Shown one piece after another: positions 1 to 5,140 of a stretch of DNA of 5,140 bases; position 1 is the first letter of the stretch, and each line of letters starts with the position of its first letter. The notes under the pieces were generated by a model. The model did not search any database. It was not told the DNA's origin and saw only the letters and a program-made list of their open reading frames with translations. The DNA is from a bacterium. GTDB lineage: Bacteria > 4484-113 > JALSIF01. The position numbers were made by a program, and so were the translations under genes. Location: NCBI GenBank assembly GCA_026981635.1, contig JALSIF010000049.1, forward strand, positions 1-5,140, written 5' to 3'.

Positions 1-1
1 T

Positions 2-553
2 GAGGACGAGAAGGTTCTGGTGGAGCAGACCTTTGAGGGGAGGTCCCAGGTGAGGCGCCTGGCCTGCTACCTGGACCCCCTCACCTTCAAGCCGGAGCGG
101 ATGGAATCCAGCTTCACCTTTGCCGGAGTAGACTACGAGCTTCGGGGGGACTACTACTTTGACCGCATCATGATCTCCAACTCCAGCGAGAACAGCTCCT
201 ACATGGGGAGGCTGCGCTATGTGGAGGGGAGCGTGGACCACGAGTCCCTCCCCTGGGTGGTGCTGAGCATTGACTTTGAGGACCTTGCCCGCCACCCTCG
301 CTACCTGGTGGTCAACTTCATCCCCGAGGAGGAGGTCTACGTGGCGGGGGTAAGCCTTTCCCCGGCGAGGGCGAAGTGGCAGGGGGCGGAGCTTGAGGCC
401 TACCGCATCACCCTAAGCTACGGGGAGTTTGCCGAGGAGTTCACTGTCACCGCCGCCGAGCCCCGGCTGATCCTCTCCTTCACCGCTCGGGGGCTTCGCT
501 ACGAGCTTGAGGAGGTGGGGGAGGTGAGGGAGCGCAGCGAGTTTCTGCGCTAG
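2..553 (+). CDS. Hypothetical beta-rich protein, possibly 5'-truncated by the window edge
   Basis: I do not recognise the family. The frame is open back to base 2, so the gene may begin outside the window. A GTG at 20 is a possible start, with AAGG five bases upstream, and would give 177 residues. The protein looks soluble: there is no signal peptide or membrane segment in the visible part. It is rich in alternating hydrophobic, aromatic and acidic residues, as expected for beta-sheets, and has a charged C-terminus. Counting from the GTG, residues 31-41 and 153-163 share the pattern S-F-T-x-x-G-x-x-Y-E-L, which hints at a duplicated strand unit. The reading frame is convincing: it runs uninterrupted for over 180 codons, has the same codon style as its neighbours and ends in TAG. 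The RmlC-like gene starts 26 bases downstream, so the two are probably co-transcribed. No function is proposed. Confidence 0.8.
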   Translation, partial: EDEKVLVEQTFEGRSQVRRLACYLDPLTFKPERMESSFTFAGVDYELRGDYYFDRIMISNSSENSSYMGRLRYVEGSVDHESLPWVVLSIDFEDLARHPRYLVVNFIPEEEVYVAGVSLSPARAKWQGAELEAYRITLSYGEFAEEFTVTAAEPRLILSFTARGLRYELEEVGEVRERSEFLR

Positions 554-562
554 GGGCGGTGT

Positions 563-568
563 TAGACT
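563..568 (+). promoter_or_regulatory. Possible -10 element ahead of the RmlC-like gene
   Basis: TAGACT fits the TANNNT form of a -10 hexamer and ends 11 bases before the ATG at 580, which would give a transcript with a very short leader. That would suit the absence of a Shine-Dalgarno sequence. No convincing -35 hexamer is seen around 540-545. An 11-base inverted repeat, CTAGG-C-CCTAG (567-577), lies between it and the start codon and could be a small operator. The evidence is weak, and the gene may simply be read from the upstream gene. Confidence 0.2.
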
Positions 569-579
569 AGGCCCTAGCC

Positions 580-1035
580 ATGATTGAGGGTGTGGTGGTA
601 AAGGAGCTTCGGGTGATCCCCGACGAGCGGGGCCGGCTGATGGAGATCCTGCGCGCTGACGACCACTTCTTCACCAAGTTCGGCCAGGTCTACCTCACCA
701 CCGCCTACCCCGGGGTGGTCAAGGCGTGGCACTACCACAAGCGCCAGTGGGACCACTTCTGCGTGGTGTGCGGGATGGCCAAGGTGGTGCTCTACGACCC
801 GCGCGAGGAAAGCCCCACCCAGGGAGAGATCAACGAGTTCTTCATGGGGGAGCACAACCCCATCCTGGTTCGCATCCCGCCGCTGGTCTATCACGGCTTC
901 AAAAACATCGGCCAAAAGGAAGTCCTACTCATAAACATCCCCACCGAGCCCTACAACTACGAGGAGCCCGACGAGTTTCGGGTTGATCCCCACGGGGGGG
1001 TGGTCCCCTACGACTGGTCTAGGCGGGATGGCTAG
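580..1035 (+). CDS. RmlC-like cupin, dTDP-4-dehydrorhamnose 3,5-epimerase family
   Basis: This 151-residue protein has the single-domain cupin fold pattern of the dTDP-4-dehydrorhamnose 3,5-epimerase family, which acts in the cytoplasm in deoxysugar nucleotide synthesis (dTDP-L-rhamnose). Visible hallmarks are the opening E-R-G-R-L (16-20), the K48-A-W-H-Y-H53 segment matching R-G-L-H-Y-Q of RmlC with H51 as the catalytic His, the V-V-C-G...V-V-L-Y-D-P-R strand (62-75), the I-P-P-x-x-x-H-G-F turn (99-107) and T-E-P-Y-N-Y (122-127). It is shorter than classical RmlC (about 180 residues), mainly at the C-terminus. By alignment from memory, the catalytic Lys and Tyr of RmlC fall at D58 and N119 here, so the exact reaction is uncertain. 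Such short forms often carry the epimerase name without proof. The ATG at 580 has no clear Shine-Dalgarno sequence. It may be coupled to the preceding gene or start near a short leader. The 3,4-ketoisomerase (FdtA/QdtA) cupins were considered but fit less well. Confidence 0.85.
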   Translation: MIEGVVVKELRVIPDERGRLMEILRADDHFFTKFGQVYLTTAYPGVVKAWHYHKRQWDHFCVVCGMAKVVLYDPREESPTQGEINEFFMGEHNPILVRIPPLVYHGFKNIGQKEVLLINIPTEPYNYEEPDEFRVDPHGGVVPYDWSRRDG

Positions 1036-1046
1036 GGAAGCTGGCC

Positions 1047-2738
1047 ATGGCTGAGGAGGCGACCCAGAGGGAGCGCTACCCCGCCCCGCCCGAGGTGGCG
1101 GCGGAGCTCATCCGGCGGGGGATGGAGCTTTCCCGGGCCCGGGAGTGGGCCGAGTTCGGCCGCCGGCTGGTGGAGCTGGTGGAGCTATTGGTCCCCGCCC
1201 GGGGATACGGAGGAGTGGTGGTGAGGGGGGGCAGGGAGGAGGTGGCCTGGGCGAGTGAGAGGAGCGAGGAGCTGATTGAGCTTGCCCGCCGCATCGCCCT
1301 TTCCCCTCAGCAGGAGGACTCCTCGCCGGTGGGCTGGAGGATATGGGGGGAGGGGCGGGAGATGGCCCTGTTGGTGGCTGACCGGCGCTCCGGCGCCAGG
1401 GTGGTGGTGTCCCTGGCGGGGGTGCAGAGGGGGGAGGAGGCCCGCCACCTGCTGGAGCTGGTAGGACAGGTGGCGGCCGAGGCGCTGGTGGGCTCTCCTC
1501 TGGGCAGTGGAGGAGTGGGGTCGGAGGAGAAGCTCACCGCCCTGATGGAGGTCTCCAACTACATCGCCGCCCAGCTGGAGCTCAGGGAGGTGATCCGGGC
1601 GGTGGTGGAGAAGACCTCGGCGCTGCTTGCTGCCGACCGCAGCTCGGTCTTCATCCTGGACGACGAGCGAGAGGAGCTCTACACCATCGTTGCCCAAGGG
1701 CTGGAGAGCATTGAGATCCGCATCCCCCTGGGACAGGGGATCGCTGGCTACGTGGCCCGCACCGGGGAGACGGTGAACATCGCCGACGCCTATGAGCACC
1801 CCGCCTTTGACCCCACCTGGGACCGCAAGAGCGGCTACCGCACCCGCTCCATGCTTTGCATGCCGCTCAGGAACCGGCGGGGGGAGACCATCGGCGTCTT
1901 TCAGGTGATGAACAAGCTTGACGGGGACCGCTTCTCCCAGGAGGACGAGGAGCTGCTCAGGGCCTTGTCGGGGGCGGTCTCGGTGGCCATTGAGAACGCC
2001 CTGCTCTACGAGGAGCAGAAGAAGCAGTTTGACAGCTTCATCAAGGTTCTTGCCACCACCATTGACAGCCGCGACCCCACCACCGGCATGCATACCGTGA
2101 TGGTGACCGGCATTGCGGTGCTCATTGCGCGGGAGATGGGGCTCACTGCGGAGGAGGTGGAAAAGATCCGCATCGCCGCCACCCTCCACGACATCGGCAA
2201 GATCGCCATCCCCGATGCGGTGTTAAGAAAGCCCACCCGCCTGTCGCGGGAAGAGTTTGAGATCATGAAGCGCCACGCCCTCTACTCCATCCTGATCCTG
2301 CGCCGGATCCGCTTCCGCCGAGACCTGAGAGACATTCCCGAGATTGCCGGCGCCCACCACGAGCGCATAGACGGGGGAGGCTACCCCTTTGGGCTAAAGG
2401 GCGAAGAGCTGACTCTCCCCATGCGCATCTTGGCGGTGGCCGACGTGTTTCACGCCCTGATCCAAGATAGACCTTACAAGAAGGGGCTCTCCCTGGAAGA
2501 GGCGGTGGCCGAGTGTGAGCGGATGACCATGCCCTACCAGGACCACCACGGGCGGGAGGTGGGGCGCCACCTTGACCCGGAGGTGGTAGGGGCGCTGCGC
2601 GCCATCGTTGCCCGGCTGGGACCGGGTCGGTTTGAGGAGGAGGTAGTGAGGGCCTCAGGCTTTGAGGCGGAGACCATCTTTAGTCCGGAGGAGTTTGAGC
2701 TGGGCAGGGAGGGAGCGAAGGGGGAGCACCCCGGGTAG
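1047..2738 (+). CDS. GAF-HD-GYP protein, predicted cyclic di-GMP phosphodiesterase
   Basis: This 563-residue cytoplasmic protein should hydrolyse cyclic di-GMP to pGpG/GMP under control of a ligand bound by its GAF domain. Residues 1-155 look like a degenerate GAF-type sensor without a clear ligand motif. Residues about 163-321 are a well-conserved GAF domain (G-Q-G-I-A-G-Y-V-A, then N289-K290...F296...D300-E301). A short helix (322-332) leads into the HD-GYP domain at about 333-525. Its signature residues are present: D343, H349, H381-D382...K385, H410, H437-H438-E439, D442 with G-G-G-Y-P (443-447), D466 and R475-P-Y477. The position that is Glu in trinuclear-metal HD-GYP enzymes is T345, which suggests a two-metal centre. 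H469 replaces the usual Asp in V-A-D-V-F-D-A-L. No membrane segment or response-regulator receiver domain is seen. The ATG at 1047 has AGGGA eight bases upstream. The gene follows the cupin by 11 bases and ends in tandem TAG stops. Confidence 0.95.
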   Translation: MAEEATQRERYPAPPEVAAELIRRGMELSRAREWAEFGRRLVELVELLVPARGYGGVVVRGGREEVAWASERSEELIELARRIALSPQQEDSSPVGWRIWGEGREMALLVADRRSGARVVVSLAGVQRGEEARHLLELVGQVAAEALVGSPLGSGGVGSEEKLTALMEVSNYIAAQLELREVIRAVVEKTSALLAADRSSVFILDDEREELYTIVAQGLESIEIRIPLGQGIAGYVARTGETVNIADAYEHPAFDPTWDRKSGYRTRSMLCMPLRNRRGETIGVFQVMNKLDGDRFSQEDEELLRALSGAVSVAIENALLYEEQKKQFDSFIKVLATTIDSRDPTTGMHTVMVTGIAVLIAREMGLTAEEVEKIRIAATLHDIGKIAIPDAVLRKPTRLSREEFEIMKRHALYSILILRRIRFRRDLRDIPEIAGAHHERIDGGGYPFGLKGEELTLPMRILAVADVFHALIQDRPYKKGLSLEEAVAECERMTMPYQDHHGREVGRHLDPEVVGALRAIVARLGPGRFEEEVVRASGFEAETIFSPEEFELGREGAKGEHPG

Positions 2739-2751
2739 TAGATGGGTGGAG

Positions 2752-3426
2752 ATGGCCGGGGAGAAGACCCCAGTCTGGCTGATTGACTGCGACCACACCC
2801 TCTACCCGCGCGAGGCGCGGCTGATGGAGGAGCTTGACCGGCGCATCACCCGATACATCTGCCGGGAGCTGAAGATGGAGTGGGAGGAGGCCGACCGGCT
2901 GAGGCGTGACTACTACTCCCGCTATGGGACCACCTGCTTTGGGCTGATCACCCACCACGGGGTTGACCCGGCCCACTACTACCGAGAGGTAAGCGACCTG
3001 CCCCTGGAAAGCTTCATCCGCCCCGACCCCAGACTGGCTGCTACCTTAAGCGCCCTTCCCGGTCGGCGAGTGATCTTCTCCAACGCGCCCCGCTTCTATG
3101 TGGACCGGATGCTTGGGCTTTTGGGGGTGGAGGGGCTGTTTGACGAGATCGCCACCATTGAGGACTTCGGCTATGAGGGCAAGCCACGCCTCAGGCCCTA
3201 CCGCTACATCACCGGGCGGCTGGGGCTGGACGGGGGGAAGGGGGGTGGACCGGTGGTGCTGGTGGACGACAGCCCGCTAAACCTTCCCCCCGCCAAGGAG
3301 CTCGGCTTTCTTACCGTGCTGGTGGGCGAGCCGCCCGAGGGGGTGGGGCTGGACGGGGATCAGCCCAACCTCTGGGTGCCGCGCCTAGCCGGGGCGGAGG
3401 GGGAGCTTCTCTCCCTCCTCGGCTAG
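2752..3426 (+). CDS. HAD-family hydrolase, pyrimidine 5'-nucleotidase (SDT1) type
   Basis: This 224-residue soluble protein belongs to the haloacid dehalogenase superfamily and resembles pyrimidine 5'-nucleotidases of the SDT1/Phm8 group, which dephosphorylate nucleoside monophosphates such as UMP and CMP. All four HAD motifs are visible: motif I D12-C-D14-H-T-L-Y-P with D12 as the nucleophile, motif II S110-N111, motif III K144-P145, and motif IV V-D172-D173-S. The helical cap between residues 20 and 95 includes a T-H-H-G turn followed by Y-Y-R-E-V, typical of this group. H15 stands where Asn is common. The frame could be read from 2662, but that would overlap the HD-GYP gene by 77 bases and add 30 low-quality residues, so the ATG at 2752 is preferred. 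GGTGGAG directly abuts it, which is unusually close for a ribosome site, so translation is probably coupled to the upstream stop 13 bases away. Substrate specificity is inferred, and another phosphate ester is possible. Confidence 0.88.
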   Translation: MAGEKTPVWLIDCDHTLYPREARLMEELDRRITRYICRELKMEWEEADRLRRDYYSRYGTTCFGLITHHGVDPAHYYREVSDLPLESFIRPDPRLAATLSALPGRRVIFSNAPRFYVDRMLGLLGVEGLFDEIATIEDFGYEGKPRLRPYRYITGRLGLDGGKGGGPVVLVDDSPLNLPPAKELGFLTVLVGEPPEGVGLDGDQPNLWVPRLAGAEGELLSLLG

Positions 3427-3427
3427 G
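3384..3427. terminator. Hairpin at the convergent gene junction, possible terminator
   Basis: The arms CCTAGCCG (3384-3391) and CGGCTAGG (3420-3427) form eight perfect pairs. After an asymmetric internal loop, GGAGGG (3396-3401) pairs with CCCTCC (3413-3418), then AG (3404-3405) with CT (3411-3412), leaving a five-base loop CTTCT. The structure covers the last codons and the TAG of the HAD gene and starts 6 bases beyond the phosphofructokinase stop, a normal terminator position for that gene. No T-run follows on either strand, so it is not a canonical intrinsic terminator. It could still stop polymerase weakly, protect 3' ends or be chance in GC-rich DNA. Confidence 0.3.
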
Positions 3428-3432
3428 GCGGG

Positions 3433-4410
3433 CTACATGGCGAGTATCTTTCCCAGTTGGTAGAGGTTGCTGTCCAGTTGGCGGCGGTGGGTGGTGGCCT
3501 CCCTCAGGGAGGTGGGCTTGATCTGGCTCTGCTGGATGCCCAGCATTACCCCGGTGGGTTCGCCGGCCAGCATGTAGTCCACCGCTGCCGCTCCCAGTCG
3601 GCTGGCCAGGATGCGGTCGTAGGCGGTGGGGGCTCCCCCCCGCTGGATGTAGCCCAGCACGGTCACCCGCACATTCTCCACCACCTCGGCCTGGCGCAGG
3701 CGCTCGGCCACCTCCCCCGCCTGGGCGGCCCCCTCGGCTACCACGATCATGCTAAAGGACTTCTGCAACTCAAACCCCCGCTGGACCTCCTCAATCACCT
3801 CTTCGTAGGTCCAGGGGATCTCCGGCACCAGGATCACATCGGCCCCGCCGGCGATGCCCGCGGTAAGGGCGATCCAGCCCGAATTCCTGCCCATAGTCTC
3901 CACCACGATGCAGCGGTTGTGGGCGCTGGCCGTGTCGCGAAGCTTGTTTAGGGCGTCAACTACCGTGTTTACCGCGGTGTCAAAGCCGATGGTCATGTAG
4001 GTTCCCCAGATGTCGTTGTCAATGGTGGCAGGTATCCCCACCACCGCCACCCCCTTCTGGTGCAGATCCCAGGCGCCGCGGAAGGAGCCGTCGCCGCCGA
4101 TGACGATGAGCCCGTCGCAGCCGTGGCTCTCCAGCTGGGAGATGGCCTTCTGCTGGCCCTGCTCGGTCTTAAACTCCTCGCAGCGGGCGCTGCCCAAAAA
4201 GGTTCCTCCCCGGTTGATGATGTCGGCCACCGAGTAGCTGGTCAGGCGCTCAAACCAGCCCTCAATCAGCCCCTGGAAGCCCTTGCGCACGCCGTAGATC
4301 TCCACTCCGCGATAGAGGCCGTTTCGCACCACCGCCCGAAGGCAGGCGTTCATCCCCGGAGAGTCGCCCCCCGAGGTGAGTACGGCGATCCTCTGGTGCT
4401 TTCTGGTCAT
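3433..4410 (-). CDS. pfkA: ATP-dependent 6-phosphofructokinase
   Basis: This enzyme phosphorylates fructose 6-phosphate to fructose 1,6-bisphosphate, the committed step of glycolysis, in the cytoplasm. From the ATG at 4410 it has 325 residues, close to the E. coli and Bacillus enzymes (about 320). Conserved parts, in order, are the nucleotide loop G-G-D-S-P-G-M-N (14-21), G-G-D-G-S (105-109), P-A-T-I-D-N-D (127-133, with catalytic D131), M-G-R (173-175), E226, and R-V-T-V-L-G-Y-I-Q-R-G-G (248-259) for substrate binding. G108 in GGDGS and the lack of Lys before T129 argue for ATP rather than pyrophosphate as donor. R25 and R29 match effector-site arginines of the E. coli enzyme, and D191 sits where Bacillus has Asp187. 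A TTG at 4440 would add ten residues. The ATG is preferred because it gives the usual N-terminus, although its upstream sequence CGAAAG is a weak ribosome site. The gene follows the PepSY-like gene by 39 bases and is likely co-transcribed. Confidence 0.97.
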   Translation of the reverse strand: MTRKHQRIAVLTSGGDSPGMNACLRAVVRNGLYRGVEIYGVRKGFQGLIEGWFERLTSYSVADIINRGGTFLGSARCEEFKTEQGQQKAISQLESHGCDGLIVIGGDGSFRGAWDLHQKGVAVVGIPATIDNDIWGTYMTIGFDTAVNTVVDALNKLRDTASAHNRCIVVETMGRNSGWIALTAGIAGGADVILVPEIPWTYEEVIEEVQRGFELQKSFSMIVVAEGAAQAGEVAERLRQAEVVENVRVTVLGYIQRGGAPTAYDRILASRLGAAAVDYMLAGEPTGVMLGIQQSQIKPTSLREATTHRRQLDSNLYQLGKILAM

Positions 4411-4449
4411 CTTTCGGGCAAAGCTTATCCCAGCATCCAATAAGGGAAG

Positions 4450-5139
4450 TCAGTCGAGGGGGAAGGTGCGGGGGCGGGTGGCGTCCACCGCAAAGTAGAT
4501 CACCACCTGCTTCACCGAGCGAACGTAGCGGGCGGCGCCAAACTCCTGCTCCATCTTTGGGGTGGTGGGGTTTTCCACCACCTCGGGACGGTTGTAGCGC
4601 AGGTCCATCAGCCAGACCGGGCGCAGAGTATTGCTGGATCGGTGGAGGACGTAGCCCAGGCGCATGTTAAACAGGGTCATCAGGGGGGGCTCCCCCTTGT
4701 AGGCCTCCAGGGCCTGCTGGCGGGCGTATTTGAGGGCCAGCTCTGGGCCCATCACCCGGGTGAGCTTCTTTGAGGGGGCAAGCTTGCTGGACCAGAAGTA
4801 GCTGAAGGTGACCACCTGCTTCTTGCCGTCCAACACCACCCGGATCTGCTCGTCCAGCAGGGGCACGCCCAGAAACTGGCGGGTGAAGTCAACGATGGCC
4901 ACCTTGTCGGGGTTGTTTCTAAGGTCCACCGCCGAAACGGTGCGGATGTCCCCCTGGTCGGCCAGGGAACCGAAGTTCTCCTCCACGTACTGGCGGGCAA
5001 GCCGGAGAGCCTCCCGCTCGTCAAAGGCGTAGAGGTAGATGGGGTTGCCCTTCTCGTCCACCTCGTAGGCGGGCACCTTGTCGGGGCCGAGGACGATCTT
5101 GCGCTTGCCCACCGGCTCAATCAGATCGCGGGCTACGTG
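4450..5139 (-). CDS. PepSY/YcdB-like protein, N-terminus beyond the right edge
   Basis: The frame is open to the right edge. A GTG at 5112 could serve as start (220 residues), but the codons before it read as plausible protein, so I treat the gene as partial. Counting from the GTG, residues 31-46 form a helix (E-A-L-R-L-A-R-Q-Y-V-E). Residues about 72-107 then follow the PepSY/FTP-type strand pattern V-D-F-T-R-Q-F-x-G-V-P-L...I-R-V-V-L-D...V-V-T-F, and W107 lies in the Y-x-W-S segment that follows it in YcdB/YcdC-like proteins. A second helix-strand unit follows at about 123-172 (E-L-A-L-K-Y-A-R, then P-V-W-L-M-D-L). Such domains usually lie outside the membrane and inhibit or assist peptidases or take part in cell-envelope and spore functions. 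Any signal peptide or membrane anchor would be outside the window. The visible part has no catalytic motif. It ends in TGA, unlike the other five genes. The family assignment is by pattern and is tentative. Confidence 0.8.
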   Translation of the reverse strand, partial: HVARDLIEPVGKRKIVLGPDKVPAYEVDEKGNPIYLYAFDEREALRLARQYVEENFGSLADQGDIRTVSAVDLRNNPDKVAIVDFTRQFLGVPLLDEQIRVVLDGKKQVVTFSYFWSSKLAPSKKLTRVMGPELALKYARQQALEAYKGEPPLMTLFNMRLGYVLHRSSNTLRPVWLMDLRYNRPEVVENPTTPKMEQEFGAARYVRSVKQVVIYFAVDATRPRTFPLD

Positions 5140-5140
5140 G

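Noticed and set aside
1-3. TGA at the very left edge as the stop of a preceding gene
   Set aside because: It is in a different frame from the first gene, and no upstream sequence is available to show it ends a coding region.
574-915. 113-residue minus-strand open frame inside the RmlC-like gene
   Set aside because: It is entirely covered by the cupin gene, and its Val/His/Leu-rich translation shows no recognisable domain.
1044-1051. GCCATGGC palindrome centred on the HD-GYP start codon
   Set aside because: An eight-base palindrome around ATG is expected by chance in GC-rich sequence, and nothing else suggests a binding site.
1185-2189. 334-residue open frame on the minus strand inside the HD-GYP gene
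   Set aside because: It lies opposite strongly conserved GAF and HD-GYP coding sequence. Its His/Leu/Gly-rich, low-complexity translation is typical of antisense frames in GC-rich DNA.
2662-2751. Upstream extension of the HAD gene into the HD-GYP gene
   Set aside because: The added 30 residues are Arg/Ser-rich and unlike the family; the ATG at 2752 places the DxD motif at the normal distance from the N-terminus.
3457-3951. 164-residue plus-strand open frame opposite the phosphofructokinase gene
   Set aside because: It mirrors conserved phosphofructokinase codons, shows no family motif, and its composition is that of an antisense shadow.
4424-4444. Inverted repeat CTTAT...ATAAG near the phosphofructokinase start
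   Set aside because: It has only five pairs around an 11-base loop, too weak to call an operator or terminator.

Overview
The window is a gene-dense, GC-rich bacterial segment (clearly above 60% G+C by eye, not computed). It holds six protein genes, no RNA gene, no mobile element and no CRISPR array, and no gene-free stretch longer than about 40 bases. The gene content (bacterial-type 6-phosphofructokinase, a GAF-HD-GYP protein, a PepSY/YcdB-like protein) fits a high-GC, possibly thermophilic bacterium, perhaps a deep-branching Gram-positive or a Chloroflexi-like lineage. The lineage is inference and cannot be settled from this sequence.

Left part, plus strand (2-3426): four genes lie head to tail with gaps of 26, 11 and 13 bases, so they are probably one transcription unit. 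They are an unrecognised beta-rich protein (open at the left edge), a short RmlC-like cupin of the dTDP-4-dehydrorhamnose 3,5-epimerase family, a GAF-HD-GYP protein predicted to hydrolyse cyclic di-GMP, and a HAD-family nucleotidase of the pyrimidine 5'-nucleotidase (SDT1) type.

Right part, minus strand (3433-5139): a PepSY/YcdB-like protein (open at the right edge) is followed by an ATP-type 6-phosphofructokinase, probably co-transcribed. The two units converge with only 6 bases between stop codons, and a sizeable hairpin (3384-3427) sits at the junction.

The most interesting points are the intact cyclic-nucleotide-type NKxnFx3DE signature in the GAF domain of the HD-GYP protein, the nucleotidase gene directly behind a GMP-producing phosphodiesterase, apparent loss of two catalytic positions in the RmlC-like cupin, an internal repeat in the unknown protein, and heavy use of TAG stops. 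I see no clear sign of a wholly new multi-gene system; most of the window is ordinary housekeeping and signalling.
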